64,000 bases of DNA from contig CAWGKQ010000008.1 in the NCBI GenBank assembly GCA_963823245.1, positions 744,001-808,000 of the forward strand. The letters are read 5' to 3'. The notes under the pieces were generated by a model. It made no database searches and was not told where the DNA came from. It saw only the letters and a list, made by a program, of their open reading frames with translations. Of this stretch, positions 15,839 through 24,317 are shown piece after piece (position 1 is the stretch's first letter; each line of letters begins with the position of its first letter). Origin of the DNA: JAWVFM01 sp963823245. GTDB taxonomy: Bacteria; Actinomycetota; Thermoleophilia; Solirubrobacterales; 70-9. The position numbers and the translations under genes are program-made.

Positions 15839-16546
15839 CTAGAGCAGCCTCAAGGCCTCGGGGCGAGGCTCGAGCAGCTCCGGGCCGTCGTTGCGGACGT
15901 CGTTGACGGCGTCGGAGATCTCGCGGGTCCGGAGGAGGTCCGCCGGGAGCGGCCGGAGCATCGCGAGGAGGTCATCCTCGCTCGCTTCGGGATCGAGCCA
16001 GCCGGACTCGAGGCCGGGGTCGAGGATCACCGGCATGCGATCGTGGATCGGGCGGATGAGACCGTTCGGCTCGGTCGTGACGATCGCGCAACTGTGGAGC
16101 ATCTCGCCGTCGGGGCCTGACGCCCGCGCCGGCAGCTCCGCCCAGATCCCCGCGAATGCGAAGAGCTCGCCGTCGGCCAGGGAGATCCAGAACGGCAGGG
16201 TCCCGTTCTCGTCGCGACGCCATTCGAAGAACCCGTCGGCTGGGATGAGGCAGCGCCGCCCCGCGAACGACTCGCGGAACGCCGGCTGGCCCGTGAGCCC
16301 CTCCGCTCGCGCGTTGATCAGCGGCCGGCCGGAGCGCTTCTCGGCCCACCGGCCGGGAACCAGCCCCCAGCGAAGCCGCCCTGCCTCGCGCGCGCCCTCG
16401 TCGTCCCGGCGCACGGCGAGGACGGCATCGGTCGGCGCGACGTTGTAGCGAGGCTCGACCTCGGGCACCTCCGCGGACTCGCCGAGCATGAACCGCTGGC
16501 GGAGCTTGACGGGGTCGGGATTGGTGAGCGTGTAGCGCCCGCACAT
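15839..16546 (-). CDS. SRAP (HMCES/YedK) abasic-site DNA-protein crosslinking protein
   Basis: This 235-residue protein begins MCGRYTLT, so the catalytic Cys is residue 2 after Met removal. It contains PRYNVAPTD, RWGLVPGR, INARAEG, the catalytic Glu in PADGFFEWRR, and HDRMPVIL. All are hallmarks of SRAP proteins, which form a thiazolidine crosslink with abasic sites in single-stranded DNA and shield them from breakage. Family length is normal. It is monocistronic and faces tRNA-Leu(CAA). Confidence 0.93.
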   Translation of the reverse strand: MCGRYTLTNPDPVKLRQRFMLGESAEVPEVEPRYNVAPTDAVLAVRRDDEGAREAGRLRWGLVPGRWAEKRSGRPLINARAEGLTGQPAFRESFAGRRCLIPADGFFEWRRDENGTLPFWISLADGELFAFAGIWAELPARASGPDGEMLHSCAIVTTEPNGLIRPIHDRMPVILDPGLESGWLDPEASEDDLLAMLRPLPADLLRTREISDAVNDVRNDGPELLEPRPEALRLL

Positions 16547-16591
16547 GGTGCTTCGAAGTTAGCGGGAGCTTGCGTCAGAATGGAGCGTCAA

Positions 16592-16674
16592 GCGGCGGTG
16601 GAGGAATGGCAGACTCGCGGCGCTCAAAACGCCGTGCCCGCAAGGGCGTGTGGGTTCGAATCCCACCCGCCGCA
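16592..16674 (+). tRNA. tRNA-Leu (anticodon CAA)
   Basis: This is a type-II tRNA of 83 nt with acceptor GCGGCGG/CCGCCGC, anticodon loop CTCAAAA (anticodon CAA), variable arm TGCCCGCAAGGGCG and T-arm GTGGG-TTCGAAT-CCCAC. Confidence 0.95.
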
Positions 16675-16689
16675 CTCAGCGGAATGCAA

Positions 16690-16734
16690 GCTGTCCTGAC
16701 TTGACCTCGCAGGAGCGGGTCAAAGCAGGACAGC
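16690..16734. terminator. nested hairpin after tRNA-Leu / before M28 peptidase gene
   Basis: The arms GCTGTCCTG and CAGGACAGC (9 bp) enclose a second pair, TTGACC/GGTCAA, around an 11-nt loop. It lies 15 bp after the tRNA 3' end and 18 bp before the peptidase GTG. No U-tract follows, so it could be a tRNA processing/termination hairpin or an operator for the peptidase gene. Confidence 0.5.
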
Positions 16735-16752
16735 CGCGATAATCCCCTGCCC

Positions 16753-18003
16753 GTGGATGCCGAGGCGCGAATCGAGCTGATCCGCGACCTCTGCTCGTTC
16801 GAGGCGCGGCTCGCCGGAACCGACTCCGAGCGGCGAGCCGCCAACTGGCTCGCCGACCGCCTGCGCGACGAGGGCGGGCGGAACGTGAGCCTGGAGGCGA
16901 CCTACGTCCACCCGCAGACGCCCCTGGTGGGGGCCCTTCACTGCGCCCTCGCCTTCGCCGGCAGCCTCGCGGCCATCCCCTCTCCCCCGATCGGCTTCGC
17001 GCTCGTCCTGATCGCGGCCACGTCGATGTACTTCGACCTCAACGGCCGCTTCTACCTCCTGCGCCGCCTCTTCTTCCGCCGCGCCTCCCAGAACGTCGTC
17101 GCACGCGGGCGGCGCCGCGGCGCGGCGGCCACGGTGATCATCGCGGCCCATCTCGACTCCGGGCGCACCGGAGCGGTCTACCGACCCGGCGTGGCCCGCC
17201 GCCTCGCCCGCATCTCGAGCCTCGTGGGGGCTCCGCCGGGCCTCTACCGGCCCCTCTTCTGGTCGGTGGCGCTGCTGCTGCCGATTCTCGGGGCGCGCCT
17301 CGCCGGCGTCGACAACAACTTTCTCTCGATTCTCCAGGTCATCCCGACGCTCACGATCCTGGTCGGGGCCTTCCTCCTCGTCGACATCCAGCTCTCCGAC
17401 GCGGTCCCGGGCGCAAACGACAACGCCTCTGGTGTCGCGACCGCGATCGCCTTGGCGAGCACGCTCGCGGAGGACCACCCGCGAAACCTCGACGTCTGGG
17501 TGCTTCTCACGGCGGGCGAGGACTGCCCGATGGAGGGGATGCGCTCGTTCGTCCGCGCCAACCGCAAGCGCCTCGACGCCGAGAAGACCTACGTGGTCAA
17601 CGTGGAGGCCGTGGGCGCCGGCGACGTCCGCTACGCGACCAGCGAGGGCGCGGCGGTCAGCTTCGCTCTCGACCGGCGCCTCGCCGAGCTGTGCGAGGCG
17701 ATCGCGAAGGCCGACGGCGAGAACGGCAACCGGTTCCGGGCCGAGCCCGTTCGCCGCGGCGTTGCGAGCGACGCGCTGCGGGCCAGGCTCGCGGGAATCC
17801 CGGCAATCACCATCACGTCCCTGAAACCGGGCGAGGCGGTCCCGGCCAACTACCACCGCGCCGAGGACGCACCCGGCACGATCGACGCCGTGGCCCTGGA
17901 GCGGGCGCACAACTTCACCCTCGAGCTCATCCGCCAGCTCGATCGCGAAGCCGGCCGGCGATCGCAGAAGAAGCCGCCGAGGCGGGAACCGGCCGTCGCA
18001 TGA
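16753..18003 (+). CDS. M28-family metallopeptidase with internal membrane helices
   Basis: This 416-residue protein carries the zinc ligands of family M28: His/Asp in AAHLDSGRTG, Asp in PGANDNASGVATAIALA, Glu in GEDCPMEG and a C-terminal His in YHRAEDAPG. It is unusual in having two hydrophobic hairpins inside the domain: ALHCALAFAGSLAAIPSPP to about residue 98, and PLFWSVALLLPILG to about residue 215. These suggest a membrane-anchored aminopeptidase rather than a free secreted one. The GTG at 16753 begins directly at a normal domain start. Its stop overlaps the next ATG (ATGA), so it is coupled to acetoacetyl-CoA synthetase. Confidence 0.8.
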   Translation: MDAEARIELIRDLCSFEARLAGTDSERRAANWLADRLRDEGGRNVSLEATYVHPQTPLVGALHCALAFAGSLAAIPSPPIGFALVLIAATSMYFDLNGRFYLLRRLFFRRASQNVVARGRRRGAAATVIIAAHLDSGRTGAVYRPGVARRLARISSLVGAPPGLYRPLFWSVALLLPILGARLAGVDNNFLSILQVIPTLTILVGAFLLVDIQLSDAVPGANDNASGVATAIALASTLAEDHPRNLDVWVLLTAGEDCPMEGMRSFVRANRKRLDAEKTYVVNVEAVGAGDVRYATSEGAAVSFALDRRLAELCEAIAKADGENGNRFRAEPVRRGVASDALRARLAGIPAITITSLKPGEAVPANYHRAEDAPGTIDAVALERAHNFTLELIRQLDREAGRRSQKKPPRREPAVA

Positions 18004-19988
18004 CGGTCGACGGCGGCGGGCCCGAGAAGCTCTGGGAGCCCTCCCCCGAGGCGATCGAGCGCTCCGCGCTCACCGCCTACGCGCGCTGGCTCGCCGGCGA
18101 GCGCGGCGTCGAGACCACCGGCTACGACGAGGTATGGCGGTGGTCGGTCACCGAGGTCGAGGCCTTCTGGCGCTCGATGTGGGACTACTTCGACGTCCAG
18201 AGCACCGCGCCGCCGGCGGAGGTCCTCCCGGAACGGACGATGCCCGGCGCCCGCTGGTTCCCGGGCACCGAGCTGAGCTACCCCGAGCACGTGTTCCGTG
18301 ACAAGTACGACTCCGCGGTCGCGATCCAGCATCAATCGGAGGGCGGAGAGCTCGAAGCGATCACGTGGGGCGAGCTGCGCTCCAGGGTCGCCGCGATGGC
18401 CGTGGGCCTTCGCGAGCTGGGCGTCGGGCGCGGCGACCGCGTGGTCGCCTACCTGCCCAACTCGCCGGCTGCCGTCATCGGCTTTCTCGCCACGTCATCG
18501 CTGGGCGCAATCTGGTCGTCGTGCTCGCCGGACTTCGGCGCCAGCTCGGTGGTCGACCGCTTCGCGCAGATCGAGCCGAAGGTACTGCTGGCGGTCGACG
18601 GCTACACCTACGGCGGCAAGGAATTCGACCGGATGGACGTGGTGGCCGGGCTGGAGCGAGACATGCCCTCGCTCGAGCGCACCGTCCTCGTCCCCTACCT
18701 CGATCCCGACACCGACCCGGGCCGGCTCGCCAAGGGCGTCGCCTGGGGGGACGTCGAGGGCTCGGGCGAGGACGCCGAGCTCACCTTCGAGCGCGTGCCG
18801 TTCGACCACCCCCTCTGGGTCCTCTACTCCTCCGGCACGACCGGCCTGCCGAAGGCGATCGTCCAGGGCCACGGCGGGATCCTCCTCGAGCATCTGAAGA
18901 AGATGCACCTCCACGTCGACGCGAAGGAGGGCGACCGCGCCTTCTGGTTCACGACGACGGGCTGGATGATGTGGAACTTCCTCGTCTCGATCCTCCTGAC
19001 GCGGGCGTCGATCGTGCTGTACGACGGCAACCCCGGCTATCCGGACATGAACGTCCTCTGGGAGCTGGCCGACCGCGCCGGGATCACCACCTTCGGCACG
19101 TCCGCCAGCTACGTCGCCGCCTGCATGAAGGCGGGCGCGGAGCCCGGCGCGGGGCGCGATCTCTCGCGCCTTCGCGCCATTGGCTCAACGGGCTCACCTC
19201 TCTCGCCGGAGGGCTTCGACTGGATCTACGAGCACATCGGTCCTGACACGTGGCTCTTCTCGACGAGCGGTGGCACCGACGTCTGCACCGCGTTCGTCGG
19301 CGGCGTACCGACGCTGCCCGTGTACCGCGGCGAACTGCAGGCGCGCGCCCTGGGCGCCAAGGTCGAGGCCTTCGACGAGCTCGGCGAGCCCCTGATCGAT
19401 GAGGTCGGGGAGCTGGTGATCACCGAGCCGATGCCGTCGATGCCGGTGTTCCTCTGGGGCGACGATGACGGATCCCGCTACCGGGAGAGCTACTTCGAGA
19501 TGTACCCGGGGATCTGGCGCCACGGCGACTGGATCGAGATCACCTCGCGCGGCACGGCGATCATCTATGGCCGCTCGGACTCCACGATCAACCGCCAGGG
19601 CGTCCGAATGGGCACGAGCGAGATCTACCGCGCGGTCGCCGCCGTCCCGGCCGTGCTCGACGCGCTCGTCGTCGACCTCCCGCGACCGGGCACCGAGGGC
19701 TGGATGCCGCTCTTCGTCGTCATTCCCGAGGGCGCGGTGCTCGACGACGAGCTGGTCGGCGAGATCAAGCGGCGCATCCGCGAGCAGTGCTCTCCGCGAC
19801 ACGTCCCGGACGAGATCTACGCGATCGCCGAGGTGCCCCGCACCCTGTCGGGAAAGGTCCTCGAGGTGCCGGTGAAGCGCATCCTCACGGGCACTCCGCC
19901 CGAGCGCGCCGCGAGCCGCGACTCGCTCGCGAACCCCGAGGCCCTTGATTGGTTCGTCGAGTTTGCGGATAGCGCTGGCGCCGACTGA
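18000..19988 (+). CDS. aacS: acetoacetyl-CoA synthetase
   Basis: This acyl-CoA synthetase of about 662 residues activates acetoacetate with ATP and CoA. The adenylate-forming motif YSSGTTGLPKAIVQGHGG, the downstream GWMMWNF, the GTD block STSGGTDVCTAFVGG and the catalytic Lys region TLSGKVLEVPVKRIL are present. Length and the N-terminal domain (WRWSVTEVEAFWRSMWDYF) fit AacS better than acetyl-CoA synthetase. The ATG at 18000 overlaps the peptidase stop. It would feed ketone-body or PHB-derived acetoacetate into acetyl-CoA pools, in line with the hydroxybutyryl-CoA dehydrogenase and HMG-CoA lyase genes elsewhere in the window. Confidence 0.9.
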   Translation: MTVDGGGPEKLWEPSPEAIERSALTAYARWLAGERGVETTGYDEVWRWSVTEVEAFWRSMWDYFDVQSTAPPAEVLPERTMPGARWFPGTELSYPEHVFRDKYDSAVAIQHQSEGGELEAITWGELRSRVAAMAVGLRELGVGRGDRVVAYLPNSPAAVIGFLATSSLGAIWSSCSPDFGASSVVDRFAQIEPKVLLAVDGYTYGGKEFDRMDVVAGLERDMPSLERTVLVPYLDPDTDPGRLAKGVAWGDVEGSGEDAELTFERVPFDHPLWVLYSSGTTGLPKAIVQGHGGILLEHLKKMHLHVDAKEGDRAFWFTTTGWMMWNFLVSILLTRASIVLYDGNPGYPDMNVLWELADRAGITTFGTSASYVAACMKAGAEPGAGRDLSRLRAIGSTGSPLSPEGFDWIYEHIGPDTWLFSTSGGTDVCTAFVGGVPTLPVYRGELQARALGAKVEAFDELGEPLIDEVGELVITEPMPSMPVFLWGDDDGSRYRESYFEMYPGIWRHGDWIEITSRGTAIIYGRSDSTINRQGVRMGTSEIYRAVAAVPAVLDALVVDLPRPGTEGWMPLFVVIPEGAVLDDELVGEIKRRIREQCSPRHVPDEIYAIAEVPRTLSGKVLEVPVKRILTGTPPERAASRDSLANPEALDWFVEFADSAGAD

Positions 19989-20029
19989 GCAAATCGTCCG
20001 CCGAATTCGTTAGGTTTCGCTCACATACG

Positions 20030-20182
20030 AGACCAGCCGAGTCGCCGGCCCTGTCCGGCGAGCGGGGGAACCACTCGGGGCACGCAGATTCGGGCCCCGG
20101 GGGCGAATCGGAGGCAGGAAGGCCTCATCCGTAGCGCTAACTCTTTCGGCGCGAGCCCGTCAGCTAACCCCGCAGGCGGAAA
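20030..20182 (+). promoter_or_regulatory. cyclic di-AMP riboswitch (ydaO/yuaA class)
   Basis: The leader carries, in order, CCGAGTCGCCGGCCCTG with a GC hairpin, GCGGGGGAACCA, GGGGGCGAATCGG, and then GCGAGCCCGTCAGCTAACC followed by CGCAGGCGG. These are the conserved core blocks of the c-di-AMP riboswitch in actinobacterial form. A GGAAGAG Shine-Dalgarno follows within 10 bp, and the downstream ATG is 12 bp after the core. In known cases c-di-AMP binding switches the gene off. It lies in the 205-bp gap after aacS. Confidence 0.85.
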
Positions 20183-20193
20183 GGAAGAGATAA

Positions 20194-20325
20194 ATGAGCT
20201 CGTTGATCACCCACCTCGCCTACGACCGGATCGAGCGGTCGAGGCTCCTCGCGACCTACCTGGTCGGCCTCGGCGCCGGCGCGCTGGTGGCGGCGGTGGT
20301 TCTCACCCTCATCGGCGCCTTGTAA
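20194..20325 (+). CDS. 43-residue single-span membrane peptide under the c-di-AMP riboswitch
   Basis: The ATG at 20194, preceded by GGAAGAG, opens a 43-codon frame. It has a short amphipathic start (MSSLITHLAYDRIERSRLLA) and one C-terminal transmembrane helix (TYLVGLGAGALVAAVVLTLI) ending GAL. It is the first gene after the riboswitch, so it is a direct c-di-AMP target candidate. c-di-AMP normally governs turgor, K+ and cell-wall genes, and a small membrane regulator or channel-modulating peptide would fit. No homologue is recognised. Confidence 0.65.
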   Translation: MSSLITHLAYDRIERSRLLATYLVGLGAGALVAAVVLTLIGAL

Positions 20326-20366
20326 TTCATTGATCCGCGCCGCCTCAGGCGACGTAGGAGCAGAAC

Positions 20367-21428
20367 ATGGCAGACGGCACGCTGGTCGATTTCGATCTCG
20401 ACCGCTACCTGCGGAACTCCAAGAAGGTCGACCTGTCCGAGATCGACTGGAAGGACGTGTCGAACCACGCGCTGACCGACGGCGACGTGATGTGCATCCA
20501 CTACATGATGGACATCGAGGCGCACACGGTCATCTACATGCGCGACCTGCTCGCGACCCGAGCGGCGGCCGACCCTCAGGTCACCGCCTTTCTGTCCTGC
20601 TGGGTCTACGAGGAGCTCTGGCACGGCGAGGCGTTCTCCGATTTCCTGCGCCTCTACGGGATCGAGGAGCCGATCGAGCCCCGGCTCCCCGACGGCCGCT
20701 CGCCGCTCCCCACTCGGGCGAACCGCTGGCGCGACCTGCGCGTGAAGATCGGTGTCGGCAACGGGCTCGGGATCGTCCCGACGATGCTCGGCTCGATGGT
20801 GGCACCCGACTTCGTCGCCATCCACATGATGTGGGGCGCGGTCAACGAGCTGACGACCCTCACCGGCTATTACGCCCTGATCCGCCGCTCCGACCATCCG
20901 GTCCTGCACCAGCTCCTGCGCAAGGTGATCCAGGACGAGCGCCGCCACTTCGCGTTCTACCGCGCCCAGGCAAGGGCGCGGATGGAGCGCTCCCGCGCGG
21001 CGCGGCGGATGGTGCGGTGGGCGATGTCGAACCTGTGGACGCCGGTGGGCGCCGGCGTCAAGTCCGAGGAGGAGGTCGACGCTCTCGCCCTCTACCTGTT
21101 CGGCGACTCTGCCGAGGGCCGTGAACAGCTCAAGGGCATCGACGAGACGATCGCCGCGGTGCCCGGGATGGAGGGCCTCACGATGTTGGAGGACTTCCTC
21201 GAGAAGGCCGAGCGCCGCGTCGCCGAGCGGCCCGGCTGGGCGGGCATCAAACCGGTGCCGTCCCCGCGCGAGGGTAACGGCGTGCCGCCGCCCACCCACT
21301 GGCGCGAGTCGATCGAGCGACGCCCGGACGTCATGCAGGCGACGTCCGGGGTCGAGCGCCGCGAGGAGAGGCGCATGGAGGCCCGCCTCGAATCCCTTCG
21401 CGCTCAGGGCAACGGAAGCGGCGGCTGA
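20367..21428 (+). CDS. ferritin-like diiron-carboxylate protein
   Basis: This 353-residue helical protein carries two diiron-type helices: VYEELWHGEAFSDFLRLYG (E-E-x-x-H) and VIQDERRHFAFYRAQAR (D-E-R-x-H). These are seen in ferritin-like proteins related to acyl-ACP desaturases and R2-like oxidases. The C-terminal ~60 residues are polar and Arg/Glu-rich. The oxidised substrate is unknown; a fatty-acyl desaturase-type role is possible. A GTAGGAG precedes the ATG. It follows the 43-residue peptide by 41 bp and could be the second gene of the riboswitch-controlled transcript. Confidence 0.75.
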   Translation: MADGTLVDFDLDRYLRNSKKVDLSEIDWKDVSNHALTDGDVMCIHYMMDIEAHTVIYMRDLLATRAAADPQVTAFLSCWVYEELWHGEAFSDFLRLYGIEEPIEPRLPDGRSPLPTRANRWRDLRVKIGVGNGLGIVPTMLGSMVAPDFVAIHMMWGAVNELTTLTGYYALIRRSDHPVLHQLLRKVIQDERRHFAFYRAQARARMERSRAARRMVRWAMSNLWTPVGAGVKSEEEVDALALYLFGDSAEGREQLKGIDETIAAVPGMEGLTMLEDFLEKAERRVAERPGWAGIKPVPSPREGNGVPPPTHWRESIERRPDVMQATSGVERREERRMEARLESLRAQGNGSGG

Positions 21429-21454
21429 CCCGGGTAAGGGTCTTCACGTCTTGG

Positions 21455-22639
21455 TCAAATAGCGCCGGCCGGCCGCCCTCCGAGCGTCGAGAGCCGCCGT
21501 TCGAGGAAGCGGCGCTCGGGATTCGAGCTCGTTAGCTCGAGCGCACGCTCGTAGGCCGCTCTCGCCTCATCCAGGCGGTCGAGGCGCCGGAGCATGTCGG
21601 CGCGGGCGGAGTGGAAGTACCGGTAGGCGTCGAGGTCGAGGCCGTCGATCAGCGCCAGCCCCGCCTCGGGCCCCTCCGCCTCGGCGATCGCCACGGCGCG
21701 GTTCAGCTCCACGATCGGTGAGGCGGTCCGCTGGGCGAGCTCGGCGTAGAGGGCCGCGATCTGGGGCCAGTCGGGCTCGTCGTCGGCGTGAAGCGCGGCG
21801 ATCGCCGCCTGGATCACATACGGGCCGCCCCCGCGCAACGCGATCGCCCGCTCGAGCGACGCCCGCCCCCGCTCGATCTCGGCTCCGTCCCACAGGGCCC
21901 TGTCCTGGTCGGCGAGCAGGACGAGCTCTCCGTCCGCGTGCCGAGCGTCCCGTCGCGAGTCGTGAAGTAGCATGAGCGCCAGGAGCCCCTGCGCCTCCGG
22001 CTCGTCCGGCATCAGGTCGGCGAGGGCGCTGCCGAGCCTGATCGCCTCCCCGGCGAGGTCGCCGCGGCCGCCGTAGCCCTCGTTGAAGATCAGGTAGACC
22101 ACCGCCAGGGCGGCGTCGAGGCGGTCGGGCAGGAGGTGCGGCGGTGGAACTCGGAACGGGATGCCCGCGTCGCGGATCTTGCGCTTCGCCCTCACGAGCC
22201 GCTGCGCCATCGTCGCCTCGGAGGTGAGGAAGGCTCGCGCGATCTCGTCGGTGGTCAGGCCGCCGAGCGTGCGAAGCGTCAGCGCGACCTGTGCCTCGGT
22301 CGAGAGCGCGGGGTGGCAGCACGTGAAGATGAGCTCGAGCCGCTCGTCTTCGAAAGTCTCGTCATCCATCTCGTCTTCCACCGCCTCCGGAACGTCCAGC
22401 AGCTTCTTCTTCTCGGCGAGCGTGCGCTCGCGGCGGATGCGATCGATCGCCCGGTTGCGCGCCGTCGTCACGAGCCACGCTCCTGGGTTGGCGGGCTCGC
22501 CCTCGCGCGGCCATCGCTCGGCGGCGATCGCGAAGGCATCCTGAGCGGCCTCCTCGGCGAGGTCGAAGTCGCCGAGGAACCCGATCAGAGAGGCCAGAAC
22601 GCGGCCCCACTCCTCCTTGAAGACGCGGTCGATCAGCGC
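21455..22639 (-). CDS. ECF sigma factor with C-terminal TPR-like domain (SigJ/ECF42 type)
   Basis: The protein has a region-2 segment (VFKEEWGRVLASLIGFLGDF, LAEEAAQDAFAIAAERWPRE), region 4 (LRTLGGLTTDEIARAFLTSE), and a ~200-residue helical-repeat C-terminus typical of ECF sigma factors paired with YCII/DGPF proteins. The first standard start in frame is GTG 22471, which would remove most of region 2. The homologous reading continues to about 22639 without a usable start codon. At that spot an 11-bp tandem duplication (GCGCTGATCGA on the minus strand) overlaps the stop of the YCII gene. The true start is therefore unresolved and may be hidden by an indel. Confidence 0.82.
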   Translation of the reverse strand, partial: ALIDRVFKEEWGRVLASLIGFLGDFDLAEEAAQDAFAIAAERWPREGEPANPGAWLVTTARNRAIDRIRRERTLAEKKKLLDVPEAVEDEMDDETFEDERLELIFTCCHPALSTEAQVALTLRTLGGLTTDEIARAFLTSEATMAQRLVRAKRKIRDAGIPFRVPPPHLLPDRLDAALAVVYLIFNEGYGGRGDLAGEAIRLGSALADLMPDEPEAQGLLALMLLHDSRRDARHADGELVLLADQDRALWDGAEIERGRASLERAIALRGGGPYVIQAAIAALHADDEPDWPQIAALYAELAQRTASPIVELNRAVAIAEAEGPEAGLALIDGLDLDAYRYFHSARADMLRRLDRLDEARAAYERALELTSSNPERRFLERRLSTLGGRPAGAI

Positions 22640-22643
22640 TCGA

Positions 22644-22988
22644 TCAGCGCTCCACCAGCGGCCGCACCTCGATCGCCCCGCCGAGGCGCGCAGCCGGGAT
22701 CCTCGCCGCGACCTCCAGCGCCGCGTCGAGGTCGTCGGCCTCGATCAGGTAGTAGCCGCCGAGGACCTCCTTGGTCTCCGGGAATGGGCCGTCGGTGGTC
22801 AGCGTCTTGCCGTCCTCCACCCTCACGGTCGTCGCGGTTTCGGCCGGCTGCAGCTGGGATCCGCCGAGCGTCCCGGGCTCGTCGCTGATGGCGAAGTACT
22901 CGCCGACGATCGCGTTCCGCTGCTCCTCCGACATCGCGTCGAAGTTCTCATGGACGCCGTTCGAATAGATCATGAGCAGGTACTGCAT
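22644..22988 (-). CDS. YCII/DGPF-domain protein, partner of the ECF sigma factor
   Basis: This 114-residue protein starts MQYLLMIYSNG and contains the signature TDGPFPETKEVLGGYYLIEA and a conserved ending AIEVRPLVER. Families of this type are nearly always encoded next to ECF sigma factors of the kind found immediately downstream, and are thought to act in the same signalling unit by an unknown mechanism. The stop abuts the sigma reading. A GGAGGGA lies upstream of the ATG. Confidence 0.88.
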   Translation of the reverse strand: MQYLLMIYSNGVHENFDAMSEEQRNAIVGEYFAISDEPGTLGGSQLQPAETATTVRVEDGKTLTTDGPFPETKEVLGGYYLIEADDLDAALEVAARIPAARLGGAIEVRPLVER

Positions 22989-23063
22989 CGATTCCCTCCT
23001 TCGGGAGATTGCATGTTCGTAGCACGACGAACGCGATTGCGCGAAATCGACAGGCCCGGCGGA

Positions 23064-24317
23064 TCAGCGAATGTCGAGCCCGTGCGCTCGCTCGCGCGCG
23101 CGCGCGACCACCTCCTCGGAGCCGGCAACCGCGCCGCCTTGCATCAGCACGCGCCCCGCGACGATCGTGGTGTCGACGATCGAGCCCGATGCCGCGTAGA
23201 CGAGACCGGCGTCGAGGGCGCCCATGGCGAGCTCGGGATCGCCGGTGCGGACGAGCAGGAGGTCGGCCGGGCCCCCCTCGTCCAGGCCGTGCCCGCCGAT
23301 CAGCTCCGATCGCTGCCCGGTGGCGATCTCGAGCGTCTCCGCCGCCGTCACCGCCGCGGGGTCGCGCGCCTCGTTCTTCTGCAGGAGGGCGAACGTCTTC
23401 GCCGACTCGAGCAGGTCGAGGGAGTTGTTCGAGCCCGGGCCGTCGGTGCCGATGCCCAACGCGACCCTGGCCTCGCGCGCCTGCGCGTACGGGAACACCC
23501 GGCCGACCGCGAGCTTCAGGTTCGCAACCGGGTTGGTGACGATCGTCGCGCCTCGCTCCGCAATCAGCTCGAGCTCGTCGCGGTCCAGCCAGCAGCCGTG
23601 CGCGAGGATCGTGTTGGGGCCGAGAAGGCCGACCCGGTCGAGGTATGCGGCGGGGCGCTCACCGCGCTCGGCGACGCAGCGCTTCACCTCGTCCTCGGTC
23701 TCGGAGAGGTGGATCTGCACGGGCAGCCCGTCGGCCTGGGAGCGCTCGGCGATCCACCGCAGCGAACGCTCGCTGACCGTGTAGATGGCGTGCGGCGCGA
23801 ACCCCGGGCGAGCCATCTCGCCGTTCGCATCGGCGATCCGCTCGAGGCTCCGCTCGGCGTCCGAGCACGCGCGCTCGGACTTCTCCGGATCCGCGTCGTC
23901 GATGAGCGGCGCGGCGGTGACCGCCCTGACCCCGGCGTCCTCGACCGCTCGCGCGGTTGCCTCGGCGTGCCAGTACATGTCCCAGAAGCGGGTGGTGCCG
24001 GTCCGGATCATCTCGACGCAGGCGAGCCGCGTGCCCCAGTAGACGTCCTCGTCCCCCATTCGCTTCTCGACCGGCCAGATGTGCTTCTCCAGCCACTCCA
24101 TCAGCGGCAGGTCATCCGCGTACCCGCGGAAGAGCGTCATCGCGGCGTGCGTGTGGCCGTTGACGAGACCCGGCACGAGGGCGAGCCCCGAGCCGTCGAT
24201 CACCTCGTCGCCGGCCTCCGGCGCCACGTCGGGCCCGACCGCGGCGATGACGCCGTCGTGGCAGCGCAGCCCCACCTCGACGCCGTCGAGGCTGGCACGT
24301 CGGATACAGAGGCTCAA
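23064..24317 (-). CDS. mtaD: 5'-methylthioadenosine/S-adenosylhomocysteine deaminase (amidohydrolase)
   Basis: This 417-residue amidohydrolase has the metal motif GLVNGHTHAAMTLFRG, the substrate-side VQIHLSETEDEV, the His in ILAHGCWLD and the catalytic Asp in GIGTDGPGSNNSLD. The pattern identifies the MTA/SAH deaminase branch (MtaD) within the cytosine-deaminase-like amidohydrolases, although related chlorohydrolases are similar. It overlaps the preceding phosphorylase gene by 4 bp (ATGA), so it forms a two-gene unit for 5'-methylthioadenosine/nucleoside salvage. Confidence 0.88.
   Translation of the reverse strand: MSLCIRRASLDGVEVGLRCHDGVIAAVGPDVAPEAGDEVIDGSGLALVPGLVNGHTHAAMTLFRGYADDLPLMEWLEKHIWPVEKRMGDEDVYWGTRLACVEMIRTGTTRFWDMYWHAEATARAVEDAGVRAVTAAPLIDDADPEKSERACSDAERSLERIADANGEMARPGFAPHAIYTVSERSLRWIAERSQADGLPVQIHLSETEDEVKRCVAERGERPAAYLDRVGLLGPNTILAHGCWLDRDELELIAERGATIVTNPVANLKLAVGRVFPYAQAREARVALGIGTDGPGSNNSLDLLESAKTFALLQKNEARDPAAVTAAETLEIATGQRSELIGGHGLDEGGPADLLLVRTGDPELAMGALDAGLVYAASGSIVDTTIVAGRVLMQGGAVAGSEEVVARARERAHGLDIR

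Noticed and set aside
23090..23110. Short GC-alternating run (cgcgcgcgcgcg) considered as a repeat or Z-DNA element
   Set aside because: Lies inside the mtaD coding sequence as Arg/Ala codons; too short to call.
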